Source: Microbacterium sp. EST19A
GTDB taxonomy: Bacteria > Actinomycetota > Actinomycetes > Actinomycetales > Microbacteriaceae
Length of the DNA stretch: 64,000 bases
Reading direction: 5' to 3'
NCBI RefSeq assembly: GCF_019969685.1
Contig: NZ_JAHXYZ010000001.1
Coordinates: forward strand, 1,798,001-1,862,000
The notes under the pieces were generated by a model, which was not told where the DNA came from, did not search any database, and worked only from the letters and a program-made list of their open reading frames with translations. Below are positions 17,742 through 25,991 of the stretch, piece by piece. A program made the position numbers and the translations under genes. How positions within the stretch are numbered: the first letter of the stretch is position 1; the number at the start of each line of letters is the position of its first letter.

Positions 17742-18506
17742 ATGAGCACTCCCATTCTCGTCACCGGAGGCACCGGCAACATCGGTCGCCACACGGTTCC
17801 GCTGCTGCGCGCCGCCGACCGCGAGGTGCGCATCCTCAGCCGGCACGCGGATGCCGCCGCCCCCGGCATCCGCTCCTTCGAAGGAGACACCGTGAAGGGC
17901 ACCGGGCTCGCCGAGGCGCTCGACGGCGTCGAGACCGTGCTGCACCTCGCCGGTGGCGCGAAGGGCGACGACGTCGCGGCACGGAATCTCGTCGCGGCGG
18001 CGCGGCGGACGGGTGTGCGGCACCTGATCCTCATCTCGGTGGTCGGTGCGGACCGCATGCCGATCGGCTACTTCCGCATGAAGGCGGCTGCGGAGCGCGA
18101 GTTCGCGGAGTCCGGCATCCCGTGGACCGTGGTGCGTGTCGCCCAGCTGCACGACTTCGCCCTGCCGATCGTGAAGGCGCTGTCGCGCATGCGGATCGCG
18201 CCGAGAGGACTGCGGTTCGAGACGGTCCGAGTGGATGCCGTCGCGGCGCGGCTCGCGGAGCTCACGCTGTCCGAGCCCGCCGGCCGGGTCGCGGATCTCG
18301 CCGGGCCCGAGGTGCAGGAGGTCGCGGATCTCGTGCGCACCTTCGACGCGGCTCGCGGGCGCACGCACCGGCTGCTGCCGCTGCGCATCCCGGGCGGCGT
18401 GGGTCGCGCCTACCGCGCGGGCGACAACCTCGCCGACGAGACGGCGGTGCGGGCGGGGAGCACCTGGGCGGAGTACCTGGGAGAGCGCACGTCCGTCGCC
18501 GCGTGA
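17742..18506 (+). CDS. NmrA/SDR-type NAD(P)-binding oxidoreductase
   Basis: 254 residues. The Rossmann-fold dinucleotide motif GGTGNIG is at 9-15, followed by ILSRH at the end of the second strand, a position that usually favours NADP(H) in this family. HLILISVVGADRMPIGYFRMKAAAE is the central region of atypical SDRs of the NmrA type, with YxxxK spacing approximated by YFRMK. It is the presumed target of the adjacent ECF41 sigma factor through its own matching promoter, so it probably has a stress-related redox or sensor role. ATG follows AAGGAAG. The substrate is unknown. Confidence 0.85.
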   Translation: MSTPILVTGGTGNIGRHTVPLLRAADREVRILSRHADAAAPGIRSFEGDTVKGTGLAEALDGVETVLHLAGGAKGDDVAARNLVAAARRTGVRHLILISVVGADRMPIGYFRMKAAAEREFAESGIPWTVVRVAQLHDFALPIVKALSRMRIAPRGLRFETVRVDAVAARLAELTLSEPAGRVADLAGPEVQEVADLVRTFDAARGRTHRLLPLRIPGGVGRAYRAGDNLADETAVRAGSTWAEYLGERTSVAA

Positions 18507-18538
18507 ATTGCCGGCGGCCGCGCCGAATCAGGCAGACG

Positions 18539-18581
18539 CGCGGAATCAGGCAGTTCTCGCGAGAATCGGCCTGATCCCGCG
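18539..18581. terminator. Bidirectional hairpin with nested palindrome
   Basis: CGCGGAATCAGGC (18539-18551) pairs with GCCTGATCCCGCG (18569-18581), 13 bp with one mismatch. The loop holds the 12-bp palindrome TTCTCGCGAGAA (18554-18565). It lies between the converging SDR and purine phosphorylase genes. The words GAATCAGGC and TTCTCGCGA each occur a second time nearby (around 18525 and 18591). Confidence 0.6.
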
Positions 18582-18614
18582 TGTTCGCCTGTTCTCGCGA
18601 CGCCGAAACGACGC

Positions 18615-19328
18615 TCAACCCGCGGTCGCCGCCCGCAGCGCGATGCGGATCATGTCGCCGAAGGTCTGCTCGCGCTCCTGCGCCGTCGTGGCCTCGCCGG
18701 TGACGATGTGGTCGGAGACGGTGCAGATGCTCAGCGCCCGCCGGCCGTAGTACGCGGCGAGCGTGTAGAGGCCGCTGGTCTCCATCTCGACACCCAGCAC
18801 GCCGTGCTGCACGAACGGCTCGTTGAGCTCGGGCCTCGTGCTGTAGAACTGGTCGCTCGACATCAGCAGTCCCACGTGCACGGCGGATGCCGGGGGCTCG
18901 GACTCACTGGCCTCGACGGCGGCGCGGAGCAGCGAGAAGTCGGCGACCGGAGCGTAGTCGAGCCCGTGGAATCGCACCCGGTTGATGCCCGAGTCGGTGC
19001 ACGCGCCGTTCGCGATGATGATGTCGCGCACCGCGAGCTTCTCGGTCAGCGCGCCGCACGAGCCGACCCGCACGATGGTCTCGACGCCGTACGACTCGAA
19101 CAGCTCGTTGGCGTAGATCGCCATCGACGGCTGACCCATGCCCGACCCCTGCACAGACACGCGGTGTCCTTCCCACGTGCCGGTGAATCCCAGCATCCCG
19201 CGGGTCTCGCTGTACAGCTCGGCGTCGTCGAGGAAGGTCTCCGCGATCCACTTCGCGCGCAGCGGGTCGCCGGGGAAGAGGACGATGGGGGCGATCTGAC
19301 CGGGCTCTGCGGCGATGTGCGTGCTCAT
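18615..19328 (-). CDS. deoD: Purine-nucleoside phosphorylase, DeoD type
   Basis: 237 residues, the normal length of hexameric bacterial Deo[17 protein letters not shown] near the N-terminus forms the phosphate site, VRVGSCGAL is the nucleoside-binding strand, [10 protein letters not shown] the ribose-contacting Met-Glu, and [10 protein letters not shown] carries the catalytic Asp. It converts purine nucleosides and phosphate to base plus ribose-1-phosphate in the cytoplasm. A TAGCCT -10 element lies six bases upstream of the ATG, so the transcript is probably leaderless. It complements the hydrolytic nucleoside enzymes at 392-4632. Confidence 0.93.
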   Translation of the reverse strand: MSTHIAAEPGQIAPIVLFPGDPLRAKWIAETFLDDAELYSETRGMLGFTGTWEGHRVSVQGSGMGQPSMAIYANELFESYGVETIVRVGSCGALTEKLAVRDIIIANGACTDSGINRVRFHGLDYAPVADFSLLRAAVEASESEPPASAVHVGLLMSSDQFYSTRPELNEPFVQHGVLGVEMETSGLYTLAAYYGRRALSICTVSDHIVTGEATTAQEREQTFGDMIRIALRAATAG

Positions 19329-19342
19329 GCCTTCAGGCTAGG

Positions 19343-20011
19343 TCAGCCCTCGCGCCGCCGCACGATCTCGCCGATCCAGAGCGGGGCGAAGGGCGAGGTG
19401 CAGCCCGGGGCGGTGGGGTAGTCGGCGAGCACCTGCAGTCGTTCGCCGATGTCGAGCGCCCGTGCGCGCAGCGCGGGGTGGTGGATGCCGATGTTCGACA
19501 GGGTCTCGTTCATCGACCACTGCAGGCGCGACGGAGCATCCTTCATATCGCGTTCGATCAGGTCGAGCAGGTGCGCCAGGTCGAGGCCCTCGGGGTTCTT
19601 GATCACCCGCTCCGTCGTCAGCGACCAGGCCGCCGCGGCGACCGTCGGATCGGCGTCGTCGAACCAGCGCAGCCGCATCTCCTCGGCGAGCGGCGTCTTC
19701 TTGGCGACGTAGTTCACGAACCAGTCGTTGACCTTCGGCGGCCGGGTCTCGCGGATCATCGCGTCGAGCTCATCGGCGGTGAAGTCGCGCGGTCGGCAGA
19801 TCAGCAGGGCGAGCAGTCGCGCCGAGGTCTCGCCCGTCGCCCACAGCTCCTGTGCGAGCGGCTGGTCGGTCCTGATCCTCTTCGCGACCGCCCTCAGGCG
19901 GCTGAGGTTCATGCCGTGGTCGTCGCCGCGCTTCTCGTTCGCGGCGCGCATCTTCGGGTCTTCGAGGGCGGCGAGATCGCCGAGCGCCTCGGCCAGCGTC
20001 GTGTCGGGCAT
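19343..20011 (-). CDS. DNA alkylation repair-like HEAT-repeat protein (AlkD family)
   Basis: 222 residues, all-helical in character, with repeated helix pairs (ARLLALLICRPRDFTADELD, WFVNYVAKKTPLAEEM, AAAAWSLTTERV). These match AlkD/AlkC-like HEAT proteins, which excise alkylated bases without base flipping. The AlkD catalytic Asp and Trp positions cannot be assigned with certainty from sequence alone, and some relatives are not glycosylases. A TACCCT -10 lies six bases before the ATG, so it is probably leaderless and independent of the deoD promoter 14 bases after its stop. Confidence 0.75.
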   Translation of the reverse strand: MPDTTLAEALGDLAALEDPKMRAANEKRGDDHGMNLSRLRAVAKRIRTDQPLAQELWATGETSARLLALLICRPRDFTADELDAMIRETRPPKVNDWFVNYVAKKTPLAEEMRLRWFDDADPTVAAAAWSLTTERVIKNPEGLDLAHLLDLIERDMKDAPSRLQWSMNETLSNIGIHHPALRARALDIGERLQVLADYPTAPGCTSPFAPLWIGEIVRRREG

Positions 20012-20034
20012 GCGTCCAGGGTAGGCCTGCGGCG

Positions 20035-21072
20035 TCAGTCCTCGCCGAGCAGTCCTCCGTGGATGCGGCGCAGGTCTTCCAGGAGCGAGCCGATCAGGAT
20101 CCAGTGCTGCGACGACGGCGGACGCACGACGAGCGGCGCGGTCAGCGCCGGGATCGCCGAGGTCAGCGCCTCGGGCTCGGGGGCGACGTCGGCGATCTGC
20201 ACTGCCAGCCGCACATCGTGCCCGGCGCGGCGCAGCTGCTCCGCGATCGCCGTCGCCACGGGCTCGTCGCCGATGGAGTCGTCGTAGTGGTCGAAGTAGG
20301 CGCGGGTCATCCCGATGGTCTGCGTGACGATCGGAGACAGCCTGTCGACCAGCATCCGCATCTCGCGCAGCTCGGCCCGATGCGTGGAGCGACGAGGATT
20401 CAGGGTGAGCGACTCCTCGCCGGCGGCGAGGGATGCCTCGGCGGCGTCCTTCATCGGACGCAGCAACCGCACCTCGAGCATCAGCTCCTGCAGTCGCGCG
20501 GGCGTCTGCGGCTCGGGCAGTGCGTCCGCCAGGCGGTCGAGGCTCGCGGCGAGCTCCTTCCCGAGCAGACCGAGGTCGCGGCGTGCGGGGGCGACCAGTA
20601 CGGGCGGCACGATGAGCGCGTTCACCACGATGCCGATCGCGACGCCGATCAGGGTCTCGACGATGCGGGCGAATGCGTACTCCGGACTCGACGAGCCCAG
20701 CGCGAGCACGAGCATCGCCGAGATCGCGATCTGGTTCCCGGTGCCGGGAGAGGTGCGCGCGAGCCAGGCGACGAGCATCGCCACGACGATCGCGAGCAGC
20801 ACGACCCAGCTCGACGACCCGAGCAGCAGTCCGAGCCCGACGGCGATCAGCACGCCCGCGATGACGCCGATGCTGCGCTCGAGGGCCTTCGACAGCGACT
20901 GGTTCACGCTCGGCTGCACGACCAGCAGCGCGGCGATCGCGGCGAACACGGGCAGCTGGGCGGGGAACACCCAGCCCGCGATGAGCCAGGCGCCGATCGT
21001 CGCCGCCGCCGACTTCCCGACCTGCAGCAGCGGCGAGCGCTGCGAGGCGCGGATGGCGGCGGGGATGCGCAT
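20035..21072 (-). CDS. FUSC-family membrane protein (aromatic acid exporter-like)
   Basis: 345 residues. Five or six hydrophobic helices lie in the first 160 residues, including VFPAQLPVFAAIAALLVVQPS and repeated GVLIAVGLGLLL-type segments, followed by a cytoplasmic helical half. This is the FUSC/ArAE_1 layout of proteins proposed to export aromatic acids or similar compounds. The start at ATG 21072 is preferred over a GTG at 21081 because TACCGT, a good -10, lies seven bases upstream, matching the leaderless pattern of the neighbouring genes. It diverges from the TetR gene at 21170 and may be its target. Confidence 0.78.
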   Translation of the reverse strand: MRIPAAIRASQRSPLLQVGKSAAATIGAWLIAGWVFPAQLPVFAAIAALLVVQPSVNQSLSKALERSIGVIAGVLIAVGLGLLLGSSSWVVLLAIVVAMLVAWLARTSPGTGNQIAISAMLVLALGSSSPEYAFARIVETLIGVAIGIVVNALIVPPVLVAPARRDLGLLGKELAASLDRLADALPEPQTPARLQELMLEVRLLRPMKDAAEASLAAGEESLTLNPRRSTHRAELREMRMLVDRLSPIVTQTIGMTRAYFDHYDDSIGDEPVATAIAEQLRRAGHDVRLAVQIADVAPEPEALTSAIPALTAPLVVRPPSSQHWILIGSLLEDLRRIHGGLLGED

Positions 21073-21111
21073 GGGTCCCACGGTAGTCGTGCGGATGTCG
21101 CGAGAGGGGTC

Positions 21112-21139
21112 TTGCGCGATACCGAGAAGCGGGGATACT
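21112..21139 (+). promoter_or_regulatory. Promoter of the TetR gene
   Basis: TTGCGC (21112-21117), 16 bases, GATACT (21134-21139). The expected transcription start falls within the operator that begins at 21143, so bound repressor would block initiation. Confidence 0.5.
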
Positions 21140-21142
21140 CTC

Positions 21143-21166
21143 TGCCTAACTAATAGTCGTTAGGCA
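21143..21166. promoter_or_regulatory. TetR operator, perfect inverted repeat
   Basis: TGCCTAAC, eight bases, GTTAGGCA: perfect 8-bp arms ending three bases before the TetR start codon. The size and position are typical of a TetR autoregulatory operator. It lies between the divergent FUSC and TetR genes. Confidence 0.8.
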
Positions 21167-21169
21167 ATC

Positions 21170-21748
21170 ATGACCCGAGCAACGATCCTCGCCGAGGCCC
21201 GCACGATCTTCGCGCGCCAGGGCTACGCCGAGACGAGCCTCCGCGAGATCGCCGAGGCCGTCGGCATCAAGACGCCCTCCCTCTACGCGCACTTCTCGAG
21301 CAAAGAAGCTCTGTACGAGACGGTCTACGCCGAGGTCGCCATCGAGCACACGGCGTTCTTCGACGATCTGGCCCGCAGCAGCGGCGAGCTCGAGCCGCTC
21401 GCCCGCCTGCGGCACCTGCTCGGCGGCATCGAGGCCTACTACCGCGACCGCCCCGACCTCGCCGAGTTCAGTCTGCGCGCCGCCGTCACCGAATACGGCC
21501 CCGCCGGACGGCAGCTCCGCGAGATCTTCCTCGACTCCGAATCGAAGCTCGCCGCGGCCGTGCGCCAGACGTACGACGACGGCGTCGCCTCCGGAAGCTT
21601 CATCGACGGAGACGCCGACGGTTTCATCGCCCTGGTCTTCGTCATCATGGACGGCCTCTTCCTGCAGCTCACGCACTACGCACCCGAAGTGTACGGCGAG
21701 CGCTTCGAGCAGGCCTGGCGTCACCTCGCCACGATCCTCTCCCGCTGA
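21170..21748 (+). CDS. TetR-family transcriptional regulator
   Basis: 192 residues. The N-terminal helix-turn-helix reads SLREIAEAVGIKTPSLYAHF with the usual FSSKEALYE continuation. The C-terminal part is a helical ligand-binding and dimerisation domain (TetR_C type). A perfect inverted repeat ends just before the start codon, so autorepression is likely. Candidate targets are the divergent FUSC exporter and, by read-through, the NCS1 permease operon that starts 89 bases after its stop. The inducer is unknown. Confidence 0.88.
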   Translation: MTRATILAEARTIFARQGYAETSLREIAEAVGIKTPSLYAHFSSKEALYETVYAEVAIEHTAFFDDLARSSGELEPLARLRHLLGGIEAYYRDRPDLAEFSLRAAVTEYGPAGRQLREIFLDSESKLAAAVRQTYDDGVASGSFIDGDADGFIALVFVIMDGLFLQLTHYAPEVYGERFEQAWRHLATILSR

Positions 21749-21762
21749 AAACAAACCCGCCC

Positions 21763-21831
21763 TGCGGGGCCCTCCGCATCTCTGGGAACCCGAATCCCGC
21801 GGACGGCCCCGCACGGCCACTCCTGAAGGAG
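21763..21831 (+). ncRNA. Structured leader or terminator upstream of the NCS1 permease
   Basis: TGCGGGGCCCTCCGC (21763-21777) pairs with GCGGACGGCCCCGCA (21799-21813), 15 bp with a single mismatch. The 21-base loop contains GGGAACCC and a further CCC. Eight bases further on, CTCCTGAAGGAG (21820-21831) could fold so that the ribosome site AAGGAG is hidden. It may simply be the TetR terminator, or a leader that controls translation of the permease. I could not match it to a known riboswitch class. Confidence 0.45.
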
Positions 21832-21837
21832 CAGATG

Positions 21838-23181
21838 ATGACCACCACCGACTACGAGCACGGTGTCGTGCCGCAGGACCAGCGCAAGAGCTGGCTGTCG
21901 ATCGCGACCGTCTGGATCGCGATCGGCATCGACCTCTCCGGCGCCTTCCTGGGCGTCGCGCTCGCCTCGGGCATGGCGTTCTGGCCCGCGATCGCCGCCA
22001 CCGTGCTGGGCTCGCTCCTGCTGGGACTGCTCGCCATGGCCTGCGCCTACGTCGGCGCGTCGACAGGGCTCAGCAGCGCCATGATCTCCCGGGCGGTCTT
22101 CGGGAAGGTCGGCGGCGCGATCCTCGCCCTCGCCATCTCGGTGAGCCTCATCGGCTGGTTCGCGGTGCAGGCCGGATTCTTCGGCGCGAACGCGCAGATC
22201 GCCTTCGCCGAGTTCACCGGCATCGACATCCCCGTGCAGCTCTTCACCGGCGTGGGCGCCGTGCTCATGGCGCTCACCGCGTTCTGGGGCTACCGCGCCA
22301 TCAACCGCCTGAGCGCCCTGGCCGTGCCGCTGCTTCTCCTCCTGCTGCTGGTCGGCGTCATCGTCGCGTTCGCGGTGAACGGCCCGTCCGGGCTCGACGC
22401 GCCCGTGGAGCAGACGATCACCTTCGGCGGCGCCGTCTCGCTCGTGATGGGCATCTTCATCCTGGGCGTGGTTCTCGCCCCCGACATGGCCCGCTGGGCC
22501 CGCACGCCGAAGCAGGCGATGATCGCCGGCTTCGTCGGCTTCTTCTTCGGCAACTCGATCATCATCGTGGTGTCGATCCTGCTCGCGCGGATCATGGACG
22601 GCACCGAGCTCATGGCCATCTTCTTCGCCCTCGGCCTCGGCGGCGTCGCCGTGGTGGTGCTGATCCTCGCGCAGTGGACGACGAACACCACGAACCTCTA
22701 CTCGGCCGGACTCTCGTTCGCCGCGATCAGCAAGCGGCTCGACCGCCGCACGGTCACGGCTGTGCTCGGCGTCATCGGCATCATCATCGGAGTGATCGGC
22801 GCCGCCGACTACTTCGTGCCCTTCATCCTCGTGATCGGCATCATCATCGCCCCGTACGGCGGCGTGTACCTCGCGGCGTTCTTCACCGGTCGACGCGGTC
22901 CGCGCTGGGAGCACGGAGCCGCGGTCCCCACGGCCGACGGCTGGTCGATCGCGGCCTGGGTGGTCGGCATCCTCGTGGCGGTGGCGACGACGAACCCCGC
23001 CGACGGCCCCGGCTTCGGCTGGTTCACGCTCACCACGATCTCGGCCCTCGACGGTCTGATCGTCGGCTTCCTCGTGTACCTCGCGCTGGTGCCGCTGCGT
23101 CGCAAGGTGGAGCCGGATGCCGCGGCATCCGCCCCTGCCCGTGCCGAGCCCGCGCGCCTCGACGACGGGGTCAGCGCATGA
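21838..23181 (+). CDS. NCS1-family nucleobase/hydantoin-type permease
   Basis: 447 residues with about 12 hydrophobic helices. GIDLSGAFLGVALASGMAFWP resembles helix 1, and STGLSSAMISRAVFGKVGG the following loop, of NCS1 transporters (CodB, PucI, Mhp1 hydantoin permease). They import purines, cytosine, allantoin or hydantoins with sodium or proton. Two consecutive ATGs occur; the second (21838) has the better spacing to AAGGAG. The stop overlaps the DUF917 start by four bases. With a thiohydantoin-desulfurase-family protein and a HyuA-like protein next to it, a hydantoin-like substrate is the best guess. Confidence 0.85.
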   Translation: MTTTDYEHGVVPQDQRKSWLSIATVWIAIGIDLSGAFLGVALASGMAFWPAIAATVLGSLLLGLLAMACAYVGASTGLSSAMISRAVFGKVGGAILALAISVSLIGWFAVQAGFFGANAQIAFAEFTGIDIPVQLFTGVGAVLMALTAFWGYRAINRLSALAVPLLLLLLLVGVIVAFAVNGPSGLDAPVEQTITFGGAVSLVMGIFILGVVLAPDMARWARTPKQAMIAGFVGFFFGNSIIIVVSILLARIMDGTELMAIFFALGLGGVAVVVLILAQWTTNTTNLYSAGLSFAAISKRLDRRTVTAVLGVIGIIIGVIGAADYFVPFILVIGIIIAPYGGVYLAAFFTGRRGPRWEHGAAVPTADGWSIAAWVVGILVAVATTNPADGPGFGWFTLTTISALDGLIVGFLVYLALVPLRRKVEPDAAASAPARAEPARLDDGVSA

Positions 23182-24329
23182 CCCGCGCGCACCTCACCGA
23201 GGGGGACATCGACGAGATCGCCCTCGGCGCCGCGGTGCTCGGCACCGGAGGCGGCGGAGACCCGCATGTCGGCTCGCTGATGGCGAAGCGCCTCATCCGT
23301 CTGCACGGCCCGGTCGCCCTGCTCCAGGTCGACGAGCTCACCGATGACGACTTCGTGATCCCGATCGGCGGCATCGGCGCACCCTCGGTGAGCGTCGAGC
23401 GCATCCAGGCCGAGTCCGAGCTGCTCGCGGCACTGTCCGCCATCGAGCGCGCGGTCGGTCGCCGCCCCACGGCGGTGATGCCGATCGAGGTCGGCGGAGG
23501 CAACTCGATGATCCCGATCGCCACGGCCGCGCTCGCGGGGCTCCCGGTCGTCGACGGAGACGCCATGGGCCGGGCCTTCCCCGAGGCCCAGATGGTGACC
23601 TTCCACCTCGCGGGCTACGGCCCCGGGGCCACCGTGATGGTCGACCACCACGGCAACGAGGTCGTCAGCCGGCCGGTCGACGGCGCGTGGTCGGAGCGCA
23701 TCGCCCGCGCCGTGACCGTCGAGATGGGCGGCGGGGCGACGATGATCGACTACGCCTACGGCGGCGACGTCGTGCGCGAATGCGCGATTCCCGGCACCCT
23801 CACCCTGGCGAAGCGGATCGGCCGCGTCCTGCGCGGACGGGATGCCGCCGGGCGAGAGCTCCGCGACGACGAGCGCATCGATGCCCTGTGCGCCGACCTC
23901 GACGCGGTGCGCCTGTTCGAGGGCAAGGTCGCCGACCTGCAGCGCGCGGTCGACGGCGGCTTCACCCGTGGCGCGGCCGAACTCGACGGCGTCGGAGCCG
24001 ACCGCGGCAGCAGCTTCCGTCTCGACTTCCAGAACGAGATGCTGCTCGCCCGCCGCGACGGTGCGCTCGCCGCGGTGACGCCCGACCTCATCACGGTGCT
24101 GGACCTCGCCACCGGAATGCCGATCACGACCGAGGCGCTGCGCTACGGCGCGCGCGTCGCGGTGATCGCGATCCCCTGCCACGAGAAGTGGCGCACGCCG
24201 ATGGGACTCCTCACCGCCGGGCCCGCGCACTTCGGATACGACGTCGACTGGGTGCCCGTCGAAGACATCCCGCGCGAGCACGCCACTCCTCCGGCCATCG
24301 CGCGGACGACGGAAGGGAAGGCCGCCTGA
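23178..24329 (+). CDS. DUF917 / S-methyl thiohydantoin desulfurase-family protein
   Basis: 383 residues. GAAVLGTGGGGDPHVGSLMA near the N-terminus, MPIEVGGGNSMIPIATAA and VDGDAMGRAFPEAQM in the middle, and AIPCHEKWRTPMGL near the end are hallmark strings of the DUF917 family. Pfam now names the two domains after S-methyl thiohydantoin desulfurase. Proteins of this family occur next to HyuA-like proteins, as here. The CHEK and acidic DGDAMGRAFPE segments are candidate metal or catalytic sites. The start is the ATG overlapping the permease stop (ATGA); the longer in-frame extension is a shadow of the permease gene. Confidence 0.82.
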   Translation: MTRAHLTEGDIDEIALGAAVLGTGGGGDPHVGSLMAKRLIRLHGPVALLQVDELTDDDFVIPIGGIGAPSVSVERIQAESELLAALSAIERAVGRRPTAVMPIEVGGGNSMIPIATAALAGLPVVDGDAMGRAFPEAQMVTFHLAGYGPGATVMVDHHGNEVVSRPVDGAWSERIARAVTVEMGGGATMIDYAYGGDVVRECAIPGTLTLAKRIGRVLRGRDAAGRELRDDERIDALCADLDAVRLFEGKVADLQRAVDGGFTRGAAELDGVGADRGSSFRLDFQNEMLLARRDGALAAVTPDLITVLDLATGMPITTEALRYGARVAVIAIPCHEKWRTPMGLLTAGPAHFGYDVDWVPVEDIPREHATPPAIARTTEGKAA

Positions 24330-25876
24330 TGGCCGGTTACCGCATCGGGATCGACGTCGGAGGAACGAACACGGATGCCGTGATCCTCGACGACCGCCTC
24401 GCCGTCGTGGCCTCCGTGAAACGGCCCACCACGCGCGACACCGGAGACGGGGTCGCCGATGCGATCGACGCCGTGCTCGCGGCATCCGGCGTCGACCCCG
24501 CTCTCGTGTCGCACGCGATGCTCGGCACCACGCACTGCACCAACGCCATCGTCGAACGCCGGGGCCTCGGACGCGTCGGCATCCTGCGCCTCGGCGCTCC
24601 GGCGACGACCGCCGTGCCGCCGCTCGAGGGCTGGCCCGATGACCTGCGGCGCGCGATCGGCGACCACGCGTACCTGCTGTCCGGCGGGTTCGAGGTCGAC
24701 GGCCGGCTGCTGGCGCCGATCGACGAGCACTCGGTGCGCGACGCGTGCGACCGTATGCGCGGCGAGGTCGACGCGGTGGCGGTCGTCGGCGTGTTCTCGC
24801 CCATCGACGAGAGCCAGGAGGAGCGCGTCGCCGCGATCGTCGCGGACGAGCTGAGCGTTCCGGTGTCGCGGTCGGCGCGCATCGGCTCGCTCGGACTGCT
24901 GGAGCGCGAGAACGCGACCGTCCTCAATGCGGCGCTGATGCAGACGCTGACCCAGATGGCCCGCGGGTTCGTCGCCGCGCTGCGTGCGCGGGGGATCCCT
25001 GCGACCCCGTACTTCGGTCAGAACGACGGCACGCTGATGCAGCTGGAGTATGCGCTGGAGTTCCCGGTGCTGACGATCGGCTGTGGCCCGACCAACTCCA
25101 TCCGCGGGGCCGCGCACCTCTCCGGGGCGACCGACGCCCTCGTCGTCGACATCGGCGGCACCACCACCGACATCGGCGTGCTCGTGGACGGCTTCCCCCG
25201 TCAGTCCGCGCACGCCGTGGAGATCGGCGGCATCCGCACGAACTTCCGGATGCCCGACGTGCTCTCGGTCGGTCTCGGCGGTGGCACGATCATCCGCCCG
25301 CACGGCGACGGGGTGACCGTCGGTCCCGACAGCGTCGGCTACCGTCTGCCGCAGGAGAGCCTCGCGTTCGGCGGTGCCACCCTCACGGCCACCGACATCG
25401 CCCTCGCCTTCGGCGGTGCGGAGATCGCCGGGCTGGCGGGTCCGACGGTCGACCCCGAGCAGGGTTCCGCGGCATGGACCGCGATGCGGGCAATCCTCGA
25501 GGATTCGATCGACCGGATGAAGCCGAACGCCGCGCCGGTGCCGGTGATCCTCGTCGGCGGCGGAGGCATCATCGCGCCCTCGGAACTCGACGGGGTCTCC
25601 TCGCTGATCCGCCCCGATCACTTCGGTGCGGCGAACGCCGTCGGTGCCGCACTCGGCGAGGTCGCCGGCCAGATCGAGAAGATCTACCGCGCGGACCCTT
25701 CGGATCGGCGTGCGTCCCGCGCGGATGCCGCCGCCGAGGCGACCGAGCGGGCCAGGCTCGCCGGGGCCGATCCCGAGACGATCGAGGTGGTGGCGGTCGA
25801 GGAGCTCCCCGTCGCCTACTCCGACGGCACGGCCGTGCTCATCCGCGCGCGAGCGGTGGGCCGACTGGCGGCGTGA
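24329..25876 (+). CDS. Hydantoinase/oxoprolinase (HyuA-like) protein
   Basis: 515 residues. The N-terminal ASKHA-type phosphate motif GIDVGGTNTDAVIL, the second GTTHCTNAIVERRGL, and VVDIGGTTTDIGVLVDG in the second half are the signatures of the hydantoinase A/oxoprolinase fold. Related enzymes open hydantoin or oxoproline rings using ATP. It lacks the long C-terminal region of full HyuA (about 680 residues) and belongs to the shorter class that partners DUF917 proteins. Its ATG overlaps the DUF917 stop by one base. Probable role: ring opening after DUF917 action on an imported hydantoin-like compound. Confidence 0.83.
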   Translation: MAGYRIGIDVGGTNTDAVILDDRLAVVASVKRPTTRDTGDGVADAIDAVLAASGVDPALVSHAMLGTTHCTNAIVERRGLGRVGILRLGAPATTAVPPLEGWPDDLRRAIGDHAYLLSGGFEVDGRLLAPIDEHSVRDACDRMRGEVDAVAVVGVFSPIDESQEERVAAIVADELSVPVSRSARIGSLGLLERENATVLNAALMQTLTQMARGFVAALRARGIPATPYFGQNDGTLMQLEYALEFPVLTIGCGPTNSIRGAAHLSGATDALVVDIGGTTTDIGVLVDGFPRQSAHAVEIGGIRTNFRMPDVLSVGLGGGTIIRPHGDGVTVGPDSVGYRLPQESLAFGGATLTATDIALAFGGAEIAGLAGPTVDPEQGSAAWTAMRAILEDSIDRMKPNAAPVPVILVGGGGIIAPSELDGVSSLIRPDHFGAANAVGAALGEVAGQIEKIYRADPSDRRASRADAAAEATERARLAGADPETIEVVAVEELPVAYSDGTAVLIRARAVGRLAA

Positions 25877-25991
25877 TCGCTTCCCAGCGTGGTGAGCGAC
25901 TCCAGCGCACACTGCTGTCAACCCCATCGCCCTTCGTGACCTCTGCCTGCTGAATGGAGGAACACGAAAGACGAGCAAAGAGGAGCATCAC

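Noticed and set aside
21763..21813. Possible known riboswitch (guanidine, xanthine or purine class) upstream of the NCS1 permease
   Set aside because: None of the conserved core sequences I know for those classes could be found; kept only as an unclassified structured leader.
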